Of a stretch of 64,000 bases of DNA, positions 18,907 through 28,944 are shown piece by piece. Every line of letters starts with the position of its first letter. Position 1 is the stretch's first letter. Both the position numbers and the translations under genes were made by a program. Source of the stretch: Indolivaga capnocytophagoides DSM 22835 (lineage in GTDB: Bacteria; Bacteroidota; Bacteroidia; Bacteroidales; Dysgonomonadaceae); NCBI RefSeq assembly GCF_000426485.1, contig NZ_KE384529.1, positions 1 through 64,000 on the forward strand. Direction: 5' to 3'. The notes below the pieces were generated by a model. That model worked only from the letters and a program-made list of their open reading frames with translations, was not told where the DNA came from and ran no database searches.

Positions 18907-18976
18907 ATAAGTAAGTAACAAGCGGCATTAAATGGAGTTCGTTACTTTAGTATATAAAAAGGTCTAAGACCTTTTT
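18907..18976 (-). repeat. Degenerate family-1 repeat (copy I) with perfect palindromic head
   Basis: Positions 18956-18976 form a perfect 21-base palindrome: AAAAAGGTCT, a central A, AGACCTTTTT. On the left, AAGTAACAAGCGGCATTAAATG resembles the reverse-complemented family-1 tail; the middle is shortened. A separate forward tail-like piece lies at 18830-18853 (TTTAATACTTATTGTTACTT). The head ends 35 bp upstream of the tamL ATG, so any hairpin would fall in its leader. Confidence 0.6.
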
Positions 18977-19011
18977 ATGGTAGATACCTTTAATGATCTG
19001 AAATTCCCAGA

Positions 19012-21462
19012 ATGAGAATAAAGCAAAAAATATTTTTTTTTATATCCGGCTGCGCCCTACTGATCTATTCATGTAGCTCGACAAAATATGTTCCCGATAA
19101 CCAGCAGTTATTGGCAGATGCCACAGTAAAGGTTGATGCAAAGGATATATCATCTTTTGATCTTGAACCTTACATCAAACAAAAGTCAAATTACAAAACA
19201 TTTGAGTTATTCAAGTTCCCTTTATTTGTTTACAATCTATCAGGAAGAGATACAACCAAATGGTATAACCGAACACTGAAACACGCAGGTGAGCCACCCG
19301 TCATATATGACAGTACGCAAATAAACAGGACATTGACCCAGTTATCCCGAATTATGGAAAACAAGGGATACCAACATGCTGAAATAGAACCGGTAATAAC
19401 CGAAGGAGATAAAAGGGTAAAAATTGTATTCGATATTAAATCGAATGAACCAACCCGGATTGCTGATTACAAAATAAATATCAACGATACAGTATTCGAC
19501 CGTAAGATTATAGATCACTCCTTCCCTATTCCAGAGAGGTTCAGAAAAAGAATGGGAGATACTGCAACCACGATCAACCTGAATAGTTATCTCTCTTACG
19601 GAAAATTGCTGAAAAAGGGAGACCAGATGGATTTGGACTTATTGAACGCGGAACGAGAACGTGTTACTTCGATATTAAACCGAAACGGCTACATGGCATT
19701 CAGCAAAGATTATATTGAATTTGTAGCTGACACAATAGGTAAAAAAAATGAAGTTGACTTGGAGATGATTATCTATCCTCAAACACAAAGGCTAAACAAT
19801 CATGAAACAATAAATACTCCACATACCCAGTACTTTCTCGATAATGTAGATATATATGTAGATTATAATCCGATAGCAGATGGCGATCTGAACCATTATA
19901 ATGCAACAGATACTGTATACCGAGGTAAGTACCGGATTTTCTATGGGGCAAGAGGACGTTATATAAAACCATTCGTAATACTTAACAATTGCTATATACA
20001 GCCAGGAAACTTGTATAACGGTAGTCAGGTTTCAACAACATACAATGCTTTGTCGCAACTTAATATACTTAAGAATGTAAATATCCGTTACGAGCAATAT
20101 CTCGAAAATGATTCCACCAGAATGCGGTGCATCATTACTGCCGTTCCCGATAAGAAACAGGGTATATCGAGTGAAATAGAGGGCACTAATTCATCCGGTT
20201 TTTTCGGCATCGGCGCAGGATTGGGATATACCCACCGGAATATCTTTAAAGGATCGGAACTACTGAATATTAAGGTTAAAGGCTCATATGAAGCAGTGAC
20301 TCCTAATTTTTCAAACTTCAATGACAACTATTTCGAAATAGGTAGTGAGGCTTCGTTGACATTCCCCCGCTTTATGTTCCCTTTCCTAAATTACGATCTA
20401 AGGCGAAAATTAAGGGCATCTACTCAATTAACATCCAGTTATACATACCAGCGACGTCCGGGATACTTTACCCGCACCGTATTTGCCACAGGGCTGAAAT
20501 ACATTTGGGAAAACAGAACCAACGGAACCGTAAGACATACTCTCGATCTGGTTGATATCAGCTATGCACATATCCCCAATTTATCGAGTGATTTCGAAAA
20601 ACAGCTTACTACCAATGCCAAAATATACAGTTTCACAGATCAGTTTATATTGAGTACAGGATATACTTATTTCCGCAGTAATAATATGTCTCAAAGACTG
20701 TTTTATGCACCCAACCGGAGAGACAGGTCTTCTTACTCATTACGGGCATCATTCGAAACGGCGGGTAATGCTTTGGCTCTTTTTGCGGCACTTACCAATA
20801 TCAAAAAAGACGAATACGGATCGAAAAAAATATTCGATACTTACTATGCACAATATGTGAAAGGAAATTTCGATTACAGTAAATCCATCCAGATTGACGA
20901 CAATAATGCTTTTGCATGGCGTATTGGTGCAGGAGTTGTATATCCATACGGCAATTACAAACTTGTACCTTTTCAGAAAAGGTTCTTCTCGGGAGGAGCA
21001 AACAGCGTAAGAGGATGGAGTGCCAGAGAATTGGGTCCCGGATCGTTTTACCGCGAGGATGCGAACTTTAACGATCAATCGGGAGACGTAAGATTCGATG
21101 CCAATGCCGAGTATAGAAGCAAAGCGTTCTGGAAACTCGAATTCGCAGCATTTCTGGATGCCGGAAACATTTGGACTTTAAAAGGTACCGAACGCCAATA
21201 TAAAGGCGAATTTAAATTCAATAAATTTTACAAACAAATAGCATCAGCTTGGGGATTGGGATTGAGGCTCGATCTTGAATTTGTACTTATCCGTCTCGAC
21301 TGCGGATGGAAATTATACAATCCGGCTGATACCCCAATATATAAAACAGATGCAAGCGGATATCAGGTTGTAGATGGTTTTGAGTCCAAATGGGCTGTAT
21401 TGAAACCATTCCGGTTCAGAGAAAATACAGCTTGGCACATTGCTGTTGGATATCCTTTCTAA
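19012..21462 (+). CDS. tamL: TamL-type outer-membrane assembly lipoprotein (BamA/TamA family)
   Basis: 816 residues. A lipoprotein signal with Cys21 (LLIYSC) is followed by POTRA-like repeats (about 100-400) and a C-terminal Omp85 barrel. The lid-loop motif VRGW lies at residues 666-669 in GGANSVRGWSARELGPG. TamL is the lipidated TamA form in Bacteroidetes and is thought to help insert or shape outer-membrane proteins and lipids. The usual tamB partner is not next to it: trmD follows convergently. Exact function in this phylum is less settled than for proteobacterial TamA. Confidence 0.88.
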   Translation: MRIKQKIFFFISGCALLIYSCSSTKYVPDNQQLLADATVKVDAKDISSFDLEPYIKQKSNYKTFELFKFPLFVYNLSGRDTTKWYNRTLKHAGEPPVIYDSTQINRTLTQLSRIMENKGYQHAEIEPVITEGDKRVKIVFDIKSNEPTRIADYKININDTVFDRKIIDHSFPIPERFRKRMGDTATTINLNSYLSYGKLLKKGDQMDLDLLNAERERVTSILNRNGYMAFSKDYIEFVADTIGKKNEVDLEMIIYPQTQRLNNHETINTPHTQYFLDNVDIYVDYNPIADGDLNHYNATDTVYRGKYRIFYGARGRYIKPFVILNNCYIQPGNLYNGSQVSTTYNALSQLNILKNVNIRYEQYLENDSTRMRCIITAVPDKKQGISSEIEGTNSSGFFGIGAGLGYTHRNIFKGSELLNIKVKGSYEAVTPNFSNFNDNYFEIGSEASLTFPRFMFPFLNYDLRRKLRASTQLTSSYTYQRRPGYFTRTVFATGLKYIWENRTNGTVRHTLDLVDISYAHIPNLSSDFEKQLTTNAKIYSFTDQFILSTGYTYFRSNNMSQRLFYAPNRRDRSSYSLRASFETAGNALALFAALTNIKKDEYGSKKIFDTYYAQYVKGNFDYSKSIQIDDNNAFAWRIGAGVVYPYGNYKLVPFQKRFFSGGANSVRGWSARELGPGSFYREDANFNDQSGDVRFDANAEYRSKAFWKLEFAAFLDAGNIWTLKGTERQYKGEFKFNKFYKQIASAWGLGLRLDLEFVLIRLDCGWKLYNPADTPIYKTDASGYQVVDGFESKWAVLKPFRFRENTAWHIAVGYPF

Positions 21463-21483
21463 AATCGTGGAGAATAAATTTCC

Positions 21484-21512
21484 ATTTCGGGCGCATGCAA
21501 TAGACCCGAAAT
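21484..21512. terminator. Hairpin between convergent tamL and trmD
   Basis: ATTTCGGG (21484-21491) pairs with CCCGAAAT (21505-21512) across a 13-base loop. It lies between the two stop codons. No strong T-tract follows on either strand, so termination is plausible but not certain. Confidence 0.45.
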
Positions 21513-21522
21513 AGGGAAAACT

Positions 21523-22200
21523 TTAATCTTCTAACAGATCGGGACGCAGCCTCTTGGTTCTTTCCATAGACTGCTGAAGTTTCCATTCATCTATTTTTGC
21601 CTGATGTCCCGATAGCAAAATTTCCGGCACTTTCCAGCCCTTGTATTCCGCCGGACGTGTATATACAGGCGGAGCCAATAAATTATCCTGAAAAGAATCC
21701 GACAAGGCAGATTGTTCGTCTCCGATAGCACCGGGTATTAAACGAACCACTGCATCTGAAATAATCGCAGCAGCAAGTTCGCCGCCCGTCAACACATAAT
21801 CACCTATTGATATTTCTTTTGTGATGAGATGTTCGCGAATACGATAGTCAATACCTTTATAATGTCCGCAAAGAATGATGATATTTTCGAGAGACGACAT
21901 TTTATTTGCCATCTTCTGATCGAATGTCTCGCCATCGGGCGAAGTATAAATAATTTCATCATACACCCTTTGGCTTTTGAGGTGAGATATTACATTATCA
22001 ATGGGCTCTATCTGCATTACCATACCGGCTTCTCCTCCAAACGGATAATCATCTATCCTGTTATGTTTATCATCTGTATAATCTCTTAAATTATGAAGAT
22101 GTATTTCAGCAAGCCCCTTATCCTGAGCTCTTTTCAGTATAGAACAATTTATTGCCCCTTCGAGCATCTGCGGTAATACAGTTATAATATCAATTCTCAT
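21523..22200 (-). CDS. trmD: tRNA (guanine-N1)-methyltransferase TrmD
   Basis: 225 residues from ATG 22200 ([11 protein letters not shown]); a TTG three codons earlier opens the frame but is the poorer start. The SPOUT knot signatures are [25 protein letters not shown]-like at the N-terminus, then [15 protein letters not shown] and [16 protein letters not shown]. It methylates N1 of G37 in tRNAs with a G36G37 sequence, preventing frameshifts. Its start overlaps the end of the GT2 gene upstream by 11 bp, suggesting translational coupling. Confidence 0.95.
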   Translation of the reverse strand: MRIDIITVLPQMLEGAINCSILKRAQDKGLAEIHLHNLRDYTDDKHNRIDDYPFGGEAGMVMQIEPIDNVISHLKSQRVYDEIIYTSPDGETFDQKMANKMSSLENIIILCGHYKGIDYRIREHLITKEISIGDYVLTGGELAAAIISDAVVRLIPGAIGDEQSALSDSFQDNLLAPPVYTRPAEYKGWKVPEILLSGHQAKIDEWKLQQSMERTKRLRPDLLED

Positions 22201-22972
22201 TAGTGACAATAGTTCGATTTTTACTTCTTACTCCTTTACGGGCTTTTATCTTTCCTAACAATTTACTTATACGAAGTTCAATGACTCCATAAAAAGCTTC
22301 ACCGAAAATACCGGCATTCATTTTGGATTCACCCAAAACACGATTAACAAATATAATGGAGACTTCTTTTAATTTAAAGCCTAAAGAATAAGCAGTGTAC
22401 TTCATTTCTATCTGAAAGGCATATCCTTTGAACCTGATCTTATCCAAATCTATAGTTTCCAACACTGTGCGCTTATAGCAGACAAATCCGGCTGTAGCAT
22501 CATGAACTTTCATTCCTGTAATAAGCTTTACATATTTCGATGCATAAAAAGACATAATAACACGTCCCATAGGCCAGTTAACTACATTAACTCCGGTAGA
22601 ATACCTGGAACCAACAGCCATATCTGCACCTTCGCTGCCACAACAAGCATCATACAAACGGATCAGATCATTCGGATCATGCGAAAAGTCGGCATCCATT
22701 TCGAATACATATTCATAATTTCGCTCCAATGCCCATTTAAAACCTGCGATATAAGCTGTACCCAGACCTTGTTTGCCTTTCCGTTGAAGCAAAAATAATG
22801 AGTCACTGTATTTACCTTGCAACTTCTTTACAACATCAGCTGTTCCATCAGGAGATCCATCATCTATGATAAGAACATGGAAAGCCTTGGGTAGAGAAAA
22901 TACATATTCGATAATTCTTTCAATATTCTCTATCTCGTTATAAGTTGGTATAATTACTATAGAATCGGACAT
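22190..22972 (-). CDS. Polyprenol monophosphomannose synthase-like GT2
   Basis: 260 residues. [14 protein letters not shown] and [13 protein letters not shown] form the nucleotide-sugar site; [12 protein letters not shown] holds the DxD metal site. No C-terminal membrane helices follow the GT-A domain, matching the catalytic-only DPM1/Ppm1 class that makes polyprenyl-phosphate-mannose (or glucose). A very similar activity is predicted for the gene at 5028, but these two are diverged paralogues. trmD follows with an 11-bp overlap. Confidence 0.88.
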   Translation of the reverse strand: MSDSIVIIPTYNEIENIERIIEYVFSLPKAFHVLIIDDGSPDGTADVVKKLQGKYSDSLFLLQRKGKQGLGTAYIAGFKWALERNYEYVFEMDADFSHDPNDLIRLYDACCGSEGADMAVGSRYSTGVNVVNWPMGRVIMSFYASKYVKLITGMKVHDATAGFVCYKRTVLETIDLDKIRFKGYAFQIEMKYTAYSLGFKLKEVSIIFVNRVLGESKMNAGIFGEAFYGVIELRISKLLGKIKARKGVRSKNRTIVTNEN

Positions 22973-23150
22973 ACAGCAAACTAACTATTTAAAGTTTTTT
23001 CAAAATTAATTATTAGAACCCATCTAATAAAGTTATTCTTCAAAAATTAATAGAATTTACGATTATAATGAAGAAATAAAAAATAAAAGACTGTTTTTAC
23101 ACCTGTCTGCTTCCAACATTTTTATCTATATAGAAAAACACTTTATTATT

Positions 23151-23720
23151 ATGGCAAAATATACAGAAGAACTAGGGAAGCAAATAGCGGATGCAATAGA
23201 ACAGGACGGGTACACTTTAGGTGAGATCTGCACGATACACCATATCAGCCGGAAAACATTTTACCAATGGGCTCGAAAATATTCCGGTTTTAAAGAAATG
23301 ATAGATGATGCACGTTCAGGACGTGACGAGCGTTTGGCTCAAAAAGCCCGTCAGATACTCAAACAAAGATTGGAGCATGGCTATACTGTAACCACCACCC
23401 GTTATAAATATGCTGTAGACGATTGTGGTGAAATATATCTGACGGGCAAAACTGTAACCATGAAAGAATATTCTGCAGACGAAAAGACACTGAAAATGGC
23501 AATGGATAAAGAAGGAGTAATAGAAGAAAAAGTAGAGAATATGCCGAGACCATGGGAGATTATAGTTCAAAATCAGGAAGCAGCGTATCAGATTGAATTA
23601 CTCCGATTCCCCGGTACCGAAGACGAAATGGAAGAAAGACGAAAAGAACTCAAACAGAAGTATGCCTCCAAAGAGACGGAGCCTGCTATAGATGCTTATG
23701 ATCCGGCATTTGAGAAGTAA
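23151..23720 (+). CDS. Orphan terminase-small-subunit-like DNA-binding protein
   Basis: 189 residues. An N-terminal helix-turn-helix (TLGEICTIHHISRKTFYQWARKY, broken by the turn at HHIS) and the following helix with a charged DERLAQKARQILKQRLE segment match the phage terminase small subunit/HTH family. In phages that subunit recognises the packaging site. No large terminase, portal or capsid gene is near, so it is either a phage relic or a domesticated DNA-binding protein. Its codon use looks like that of its neighbours. A family-2 repeat begins directly at its TAA stop and mfd follows 134 bp later. Function unknown. Confidence 0.65.
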   Translation: MAKYTEELGKQIADAIEQDGYTLGEICTIHHISRKTFYQWARKYSGFKEMIDDARSGRDERLAQKARQILKQRLEHGYTVTTTRYKYAVDDCGEIYLTGKTVTMKEYSADEKTLKMAMDKEGVIEEKVENMPRPWEIIVQNQEAAYQIELLRFPGTEDEMEERRKELKQKYASKETEPAIDAYDPAFEK

Positions 23721-23772
23721 AATAAGGTTACTGATAGAAAATACATAAGTGGTGTAACTTTTGTTACCTTTT
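23720..23772 (+). repeat. Family-2 dispersed repeat, copy 2c
   Basis: From AAAATAAGGTTACTGATAGA to GTAACTTTTGTTACCTTTT, 53 bp with inverted ends. The first base is the last base of the preceding gene's TAA stop. It lies 83 bp upstream of the mfd start. Confidence 0.8.
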
Positions 23773-23803
23773 CCACAACAACTTTGAGTTTTAAGAATCT
23801 GCT

Positions 23804-23835
23804 TTTGCTAGTATTTCCTATTATTGCTATCTTTG
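23804..23835 (+). promoter_or_regulatory. Full bacteroidetal promoter for mfd
   Basis: TTTG (23804-23807), 20 bp spacer, TATCTTTG (23828-23835). This is the -33/-7 arrangement of the Bacteroidetes primary sigma factor. The expected start is 6-8 bp after the -7 box, giving a leader of about 13 nt before the TTG start of mfd. It supports the TTG start, because no in-frame ATG lies near. Confidence 0.75.
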
Positions 23836-23854
23836 TACTCTAAAGCTGCATACA

Positions 23855-26800
23855 TTGGAATCATCGAATTTACTTCAGATATTAGACGAGAAGAATAAGT
23901 CCCGTATCACTGCCGGAATATTACAAAAGCATAAAACCATTCAAGTAAAAGGTCTCCTCGGATCTTCTTGGGCTATGGTCGCGGCTCTTTGCTTTCAGAA
24001 GAACCCGCAGACATACCTGTATATTATGGATGATGCGGAGACTGCCGGATATTTTTATAACGATCTGAATCAGCTACTGAAAAGCAGGCAGGTTTTGTTT
24101 TTCCCTTCGGCATATAAGCGGTCAATCAAATTCGGACAGATTGATTCTGCTAATGAAATACTGCGTACGGAAGTATTAAGCCAGCTGCAGTTGGAAAATA
24201 ATCCGCTGATCATAGTTTCTTATCCGGAAGCTGTATCCGAAAAAGTTATATCTAAAAAGGATTTAAAAGAAAATACTTTGCAGATTAAAGTCGGAGAAAA
24301 AGTCGATTCGGCTTTTGTTTCTAACGTTTTAGAATCATACGGATTTGAATATACAGAATATGTATATGAGCCGGGGCAATATGCTGTAAGAGGTAGTATA
24401 TTGGATGTGTTCTCATACTCGAGTGAATACCCGTACAGAATAGACTTTTTTGGTGATGAAGTAGAAACAATCCGCCTGTTTGATATTGAAAATCAATTAT
24501 CGAAAGAACAGCTAAAGCAGATACAAGTAATACCTCAAGTATCGAAAAGTAACCATCTGCAGGAATCGATTTTGAATCTCTTACCAGCTGAATCATTTAT
24601 CGGCTACAGAGACTTTTCGTGGATACAAGGCAGGCTGAATTTTATCTACAGTGATCTTCCCGTATTGGAAAATCCGGAATACGAACAAGATATACATTCA
24701 TACTTGATAACCGAGTCCGTATTCTCCGAAGAATCGAAAAATCATAAACATCTTATATTTTCTAATTCGAGCACTGTTACTGCTAATGCTACTGTAGAAT
24801 ATCATACGGCTCTGCAACCGATATATCATAAGAATTTTGATTTGGTGAGCAAAAGCTTCGAGGATTTTATAAATCAGGGATATACAATATGTATTCTCAG
24901 CGACAGCGTAAAGCAGACCGACCGGTTAAAAACTATATTCGAAGACAGAGGAGAAAAACTGCCCTTTGTGGCTGTACTAAATACGTTACATGAAGGTTTT
25001 TCGGACGAAACAGCGAAAATCTGCTGCTTTACCGATCATCAGATATTCGACCGTTTTCACAAATATAATCTCAAGTCGGATAATGCCCGACAAGGTAAGA
25101 TCGCTCTCAGTTTGAAAGAATTGAACCAACTACAAGTAGGAGACTACATTGTACATAATGACCATGGTGTTGGCAAATTCGGGGGACTTGTCCGTATGGA
25201 TATGGGAGGTAAGCTGCAAGAACATATCAAACTTACCTATCTCAATGGAGATGCTATATTTGTGCCTATACACTCTATATATAAGATATCTAAGTACAGA
25301 GGCAGGGAAGGAGAACCTCCCCGATTGAATAAACTGGGGTCTGGTGCATGGCAGCGGATGAAAGACAATACAAAACGCCGTCTTAAGGATATTGCCCGCG
25401 ACCTTATTCTGCTATATTCAAAAAGGCGCGAGGAAGTAGGATTCAAATTTTCGCCTGACTCATTTATGCAAATCGAACTCGAAGCCTCCTTTATCTATGA
25501 AGATACTCCCGATCAGGTAACTGCAACAGCAGATGTAAAAGGAGATATGGAAAGCGATCTGCCAATGGATCGCTTAATATGCGGAGACGTTGGTTTTGGT
25601 AAAACAGAGGTTGCAATACGAGCAGCATTCAAGGCTGTGGCTGATAATAAGCAAGTAGCTGTGCTCGTACCTACAACAGTACTGGCAACCCAGCACTTCC
25701 ATACATTCAAAGATCGTCTGAAAGAATTCCCTTGCAAGATAGACTATATAAGCAGAGCAAGAAAGCCGGCCGATGTAAAACGCATACTCGGAGAACTGAA
25801 AGAAGGCAAAATAAACATACTTATCGGCACACATCGTATTGTGGCTAAAGATGTCCAATTTAATGATCTGGGTTTACTTATAATAGACGAGGAACAGAAG
25901 TTCGGAGTTTCGGTTAAAGAGAAGCTGAAACAGATGAGACTCAATGTAGATACGCTTACAATGACAGCGACTCCGATTCCACGTACATTACAATTCTCAC
26001 TGATGGGAGCACGGGATTTGTCAACTATCACCACTCCTCCACCCAATAGATATCCGACACATACCGAGGTACATACTTTCGATGCTGAAATAATCAAGGA
26101 AGCCATAAACTTCGAGATGAGCCGCAACGGACAGGTATTCTTTATCAATAACAGGATAAACAATCTGCCCGAGATAGAGAAGGTTATACGCAGACAAGTT
26201 CCAGACGCTCGGATTGCAGTTGCTCACGGGCAGATCGATCCTCAGAAACTGGAAGAAATCATTACCGATTTTGTCGACTATGAGTACGATGTCCTTATAG
26301 CTACTTCCATTGTAGAATCAGGTATAGATATTCCCAATGCCAATACTATTATTGTAAATAATGCCCAGCAATTTGGGCTCAGCGACCTTCACCAATTGAG
26401 AGGACGTGTAGGACGTGGCAATAAAAAAGCATTTTGCTATCTACTTGCTCCCCCACTCGATAACCTAACACCCGAAGCCAAACGCCGTTTACAGGCTATC
26501 GAAAACTTCTCCGAACTTGGTAGTGGTATCCATATCGCCATGCAGGATTTGGATATACGCGGAGCAGGAAATTTACTAGGCGCCGAACAGAGCGGATTTA
26601 TAGCTGATCTCGGATATGAAGCTTATCAAAAAATATTGACAGAGGCTGTAAATGAACTTCGTAATGAAGAATTCGCTGAACTTTATCATGGCAAGAAAGA
26701 AGACGGCGAAAAATCCGAAGGAGACAATTTTGTCGAAGATGTAGTTATTGACACTGACCTTGAATTGCTATTTCCTCCACTTTATATACCGAACGACTCT

Positions 26801-27187
26801 GAACGTATAGCTATTTACAGCGAACTGAATAAACTGGAAAAAGAAACAGATGTAGCCAAGTTTGTCAGTATGCTTGAAGACCGTTTCGGTAAAATTCCAC
26901 CCGAGGGTCGTGAGCTGATAGGTGTAATAGGTATCAGACGAATAGCTAAAGCATTAAGTATAGAAAAAGTCACCTTGAAAAAAGGACAAATGGCTCTGTA
27001 TTTAGTATCAAATCCAGAATCGCTCTATTATCAGTCCAAAGCATTCGACAAATTGCTTACTTATATCCAGAAATATCCGAGAGAATGCCAGTTACGTGAA
27101 ACCCAAGGTAAGAGATCTATTCTCATCAAACATGTGCCGAATGTTGACAAGGCATACAATATACTGGATGATATATCAAAAGCATAG
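23855..27187 (+). CDS. mfd: Transcription-repair coupling factor Mfd
   Basis: 1110 residues, a normal length. UvrB-like N-terminal domains 1-3 are followed by the RNA polymerase-interacting domain (YIVHNDHGVGKFGGL), then the RecG-like translocase: Walker A GDVGFGKTE with Lys583, DEEQ in LLIIDEEQKFG, TATPIPRTL and the QLRGRVGRG motif VI. The TRCF domain closes the protein. Mfd displaces RNA polymerase stalled at lesions and recruits UvrA. The start is TTG at 23855: the first downstream Met is deep in the domain, and a perfect promoter sits just upstream. Confidence 0.95.
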   Translation: MESSNLLQILDEKNKSRITAGILQKHKTIQVKGLLGSSWAMVAALCFQKNPQTYLYIMDDAETAGYFYNDLNQLLKSRQVLFFPSAYKRSIKFGQIDSANEILRTEVLSQLQLENNPLIIVSYPEAVSEKVISKKDLKENTLQIKVGEKVDSAFVSNVLESYGFEYTEYVYEPGQYAVRGSILDVFSYSSEYPYRIDFFGDEVETIRLFDIENQLSKEQLKQIQVIPQVSKSNHLQESILNLLPAESFIGYRDFSWIQGRLNFIYSDLPVLENPEYEQDIHSYLITESVFSEESKNHKHLIFSNSSTVTANATVEYHTALQPIYHKNFDLVSKSFEDFINQGYTICILSDSVKQTDRLKTIFEDRGEKLPFVAVLNTLHEGFSDETAKICCFTDHQIFDRFHKYNLKSDNARQGKIALSLKELNQLQVGDYIVHNDHGVGKFGGLVRMDMGGKLQEHIKLTYLNGDAIFVPIHSIYKISKYRGREGEPPRLNKLGSGAWQRMKDNTKRRLKDIARDLILLYSKRREEVGFKFSPDSFMQIELEASFIYEDTPDQVTATADVKGDMESDLPMDRLICGDVGFGKTEVAIRAAFKAVADNKQVAVLVPTTVLATQHFHTFKDRLKEFPCKIDYISRARKPADVKRILGELKEGKINILIGTHRIVAKDVQFNDLGLLIIDEEQKFGVSVKEKLKQMRLNVDTLTMTATPIPRTLQFSLMGARDLSTITTPPPNRYPTHTEVHTFDAEIIKEAINFEMSRNGQVFFINNRINNLPEIEKVIRRQVPDARIAVAHGQIDPQKLEEIITDFVDYEYDVLIATSIVESGIDIPNANTIIVNNAQQFGLSDLHQLRGRVGRGNKKAFCYLLAPPLDNLTPEAKRRLQAIENFSELGSGIHIAMQDLDIRGAGNLLGAEQSGFIADLGYEAYQKILTEAVNELRNEEFAELYHGKKEDGEKSEGDNFVEDVVIDTDLELLFPPLYIPNDSERIAIYSELNKLEKETDVAKFVSMLEDRFGKIPPEGRELIGVIGIRRIAKALSIEKVTLKKGQMALYLVSNPESLYYQSKAFDKLLTYIQKYPRECQLRETQGKRSILIKHVPNVDKAYNILDDISKA

Positions 27188-27217
27188 AGACGAATATGGA
27201 ATCGTCTCCATGCTTTT
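27178..27217. terminator. Bidirectional terminator between mfd and the M56 gene
   Basis: AAAAGCAT plus AGACGA on the left pairs with TCGTCT plus ATGCTTTT on the right, with flanking A- and T-tracts suited to both strands. The left arm includes the mfd TAG stop (27185-27187). The convergent M56-family gene ends at 27224. Confidence 0.75.
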
Positions 27218-27223
27218 CAGAGA

Positions 27224-28504
27224 TTATTCTTTTGGTGTATCTTTTTGCAATTTATACTGAACAGGTAGAGTATAGTATACACTAACGTCTTTTCCATCCT
27301 GTTTACCGGGAATCCAATCAGGCATAGCTTCGACTACAGCTATAGCAGCTGCATCGCATTCCGCATCCAAAGATCGAAGTACACGAATATCAGAAACTTT
27401 GCCTAATTCCGAGATAGTAAATCGAATGACCACTCTCCCTTCAATCTTATTTTTAGCTGCACTTTCGGGATATTTAAGATTATCTCCTATGAATTTCATT
27501 AAAGCAGCTTCACCACCCTGAAAGCGGGGCATTACATCTACTGATCTGTACACGCTATCCTTGTCTGACTCTCCCTCTTTAGGAACAGATTTATCACTCG
27601 TAATATTATTCGCTACAATCGCTTCCATTGACATATTATCAGCCATCAAATTTGTGGCAATAAGAAAAACGACGATGGGCAATATCAGAACATACTTTAT
27701 AGATAAAAACTTAGAGGTTTCTTGTTTATTAATCATAGTAATACGTTTTTTTAATTGTGAAACATTAAAATCATTAATTATATAGATGCTAGCATTATTT
27801 TGAGCAGTTTTCAGTAAAAGATATTGATACTTCGTTGCGTCAATTCCATCACTAAGTACATCTTTATCGGCAAGATATTCGAGATTCACCTTGATTTCCC
27901 GTCTTAATAACCAGACTATAGGATTCCACCAAAACACAATGCAAAACAACTCAGCCAGCATCACATCAAAAGAATGCTTTTGTCTGACATGCGCTTTTTC
28001 GTGTTTAATCATTAACTCGCTGCCGGTCTCTGCTTTTCCATCTGTTGAAATAAATATCAAATTAAAAAACGAAAAGGGCGTTATATTTTCTTCTACATAG
28101 ATAAAAATAAAAGAACCTTCTCTTTTTAATTTACTTTTTCGGATCAGAATCAAAACACTAAATAATTGGACTAGAAATTTCAGAGAAAAAAAAATACCCC
28201 CTATGATCAGAATAGTCAATATAATTAATTGATAGTTAAAGGCCTGTCCTTTCTCCAAATTCGGATTTATCGGATTAATTTCTATCTGAGAAAGATTCAC
28301 TTGATAAATAAGACTATCTGAGTCCTTTGCTACAAGATTAAATCTTATAAAAGGAAATATTGCAGAAAACAAGAGAATAAATATTAACGATATCCTTCGC
28401 AAACCATTCAATGTGTCATGACGAAGAAAACAAAAATACAGTATTGATAGTACTCCCATCGATAAGGATGCTTTCAACATATAATTGAAGTAAACGCTTT
28501 CCAT
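27224..28504 (-). CDS. BlaR1-like M56 metallopeptidase with C-terminal TonB domain
   Basis: 426 residues. N-terminal membrane helices flank a zinc peptidase site: His168-Glu169-x-x-His172 (KHEKAH) with Glu209 (EYLAD) as the likely third ligand. The C-terminal ~95 residues (VMPRFQGGEAALMKFI to LPVQYKL) are a TonB C-terminal domain, a combination frequent in Bacteroidetes. M56 proteins of the BlaR1/MecR1 type sense a signal and trigger cleavage of a BlaI-type repressor, here encoded upstream with a 59-bp gap. No beta-lactamase gene is adjacent, so the signal is unknown. Confidence 0.88.
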   Translation of the reverse strand: MESVYFNYMLKASLSMGVLSILYFCFLRHDTLNGLRRISLIFILLFSAIFPFIRFNLVAKDSDSLIYQVNLSQIEINPINPNLEKGQAFNYQLIILTILIIGGIFFSLKFLVQLFSVLILIRKSKLKREGSFIFIYVEENITPFSFFNLIFISTDGKAETGSELMIKHEKAHVRQKHSFDVMLAELFCIVFWWNPIVWLLRREIKVNLEYLADKDVLSDGIDATKYQYLLLKTAQNNASIYIINDFNVSQLKKRITMINKQETSKFLSIKYVLILPIVVFLIATNLMADNMSMEAIVANNITSDKSVPKEGESDKDSVYRSVDVMPRFQGGEAALMKFIGDNLKYPESAAKNKIEGRVVIRFTISELGKVSDIRVLRSLDAECDAAAIAVVEAMPDWIPGKQDGKDVSVYYTLPVQYKLQKDTPKE

Positions 28505-28563
28505 ATTATTGTTAGTTTAAGTTGTTTTTTCACATAGATAAAAAACCTAAAGAGTTCATTCTG

Positions 28564-28929
28564 TTATTTATCTTTTCCTTTTTTAATTATTTTCATAATC
28601 TCCTCCAAATCAGAAGCTGAGATCTTTTCATCTTTGGCAAAAAACGAAACTAATTCTTTATATGAATTTGCAAAATAATTTTTCACGACTCCCGACATAA
28701 AAGTCTTTTTATATTCATCTTCCTTTATTTTAGGAGAATACACATATACATTTCCATATTTTTTAGAATTCAAATACCCTTTTTGCTCCAGATTTCGAAC
28801 AATTGAAGCAATTGTTGTATAAGGAGGTTTTGGATCATCCATTTCATTAAGAATATCTTTTACTACACATTCTTTCAATAACCAAACATGCAGCATTACT
28901 GCTTCTTCCTGTATTGTCAACTTCTCCAT
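28564..28929 (-). CDS. BlaI/MecI-family transcriptional repressor
   Basis: 121 residues. The winged helix includes LTIQEEAVMLHVWLL, the recognition helix region PPYTTIASIVRNLEQKGYL and the wing KKYGNVYVYSP. The C-terminal helices form the dimerisation arm that M56 partners cleave. It heads a two-gene unit with the M56-TonB gene. A TAGTA/TACTA palindrome 16 bp upstream of the ATG is the likely autoregulatory operator. Confidence 0.9.
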   Translation of the reverse strand: MEKLTIQEEAVMLHVWLLKECVVKDILNEMDDPKPPYTTIASIVRNLEQKGYLNSKKYGNVYVYSPKIKEDEYKKTFMSGVVKNYFANSYKELVSFFAKDEKISASDLEEIMKIIKKGKDK

Positions 28930-28944
28930 AATAATACTTTTATT

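Noticed and set aside
23151-23720. Prophage in this region
   Set aside because: Only one terminase-like gene is seen; flanks are trmD, GT2 and mfd with no other phage functions.
25744-26163. 139-codon minus-strand open frame inside mfd
   Set aside because: Shadow of the conserved translocase domain; Ser/Ile-rich product with no recognisable motif.
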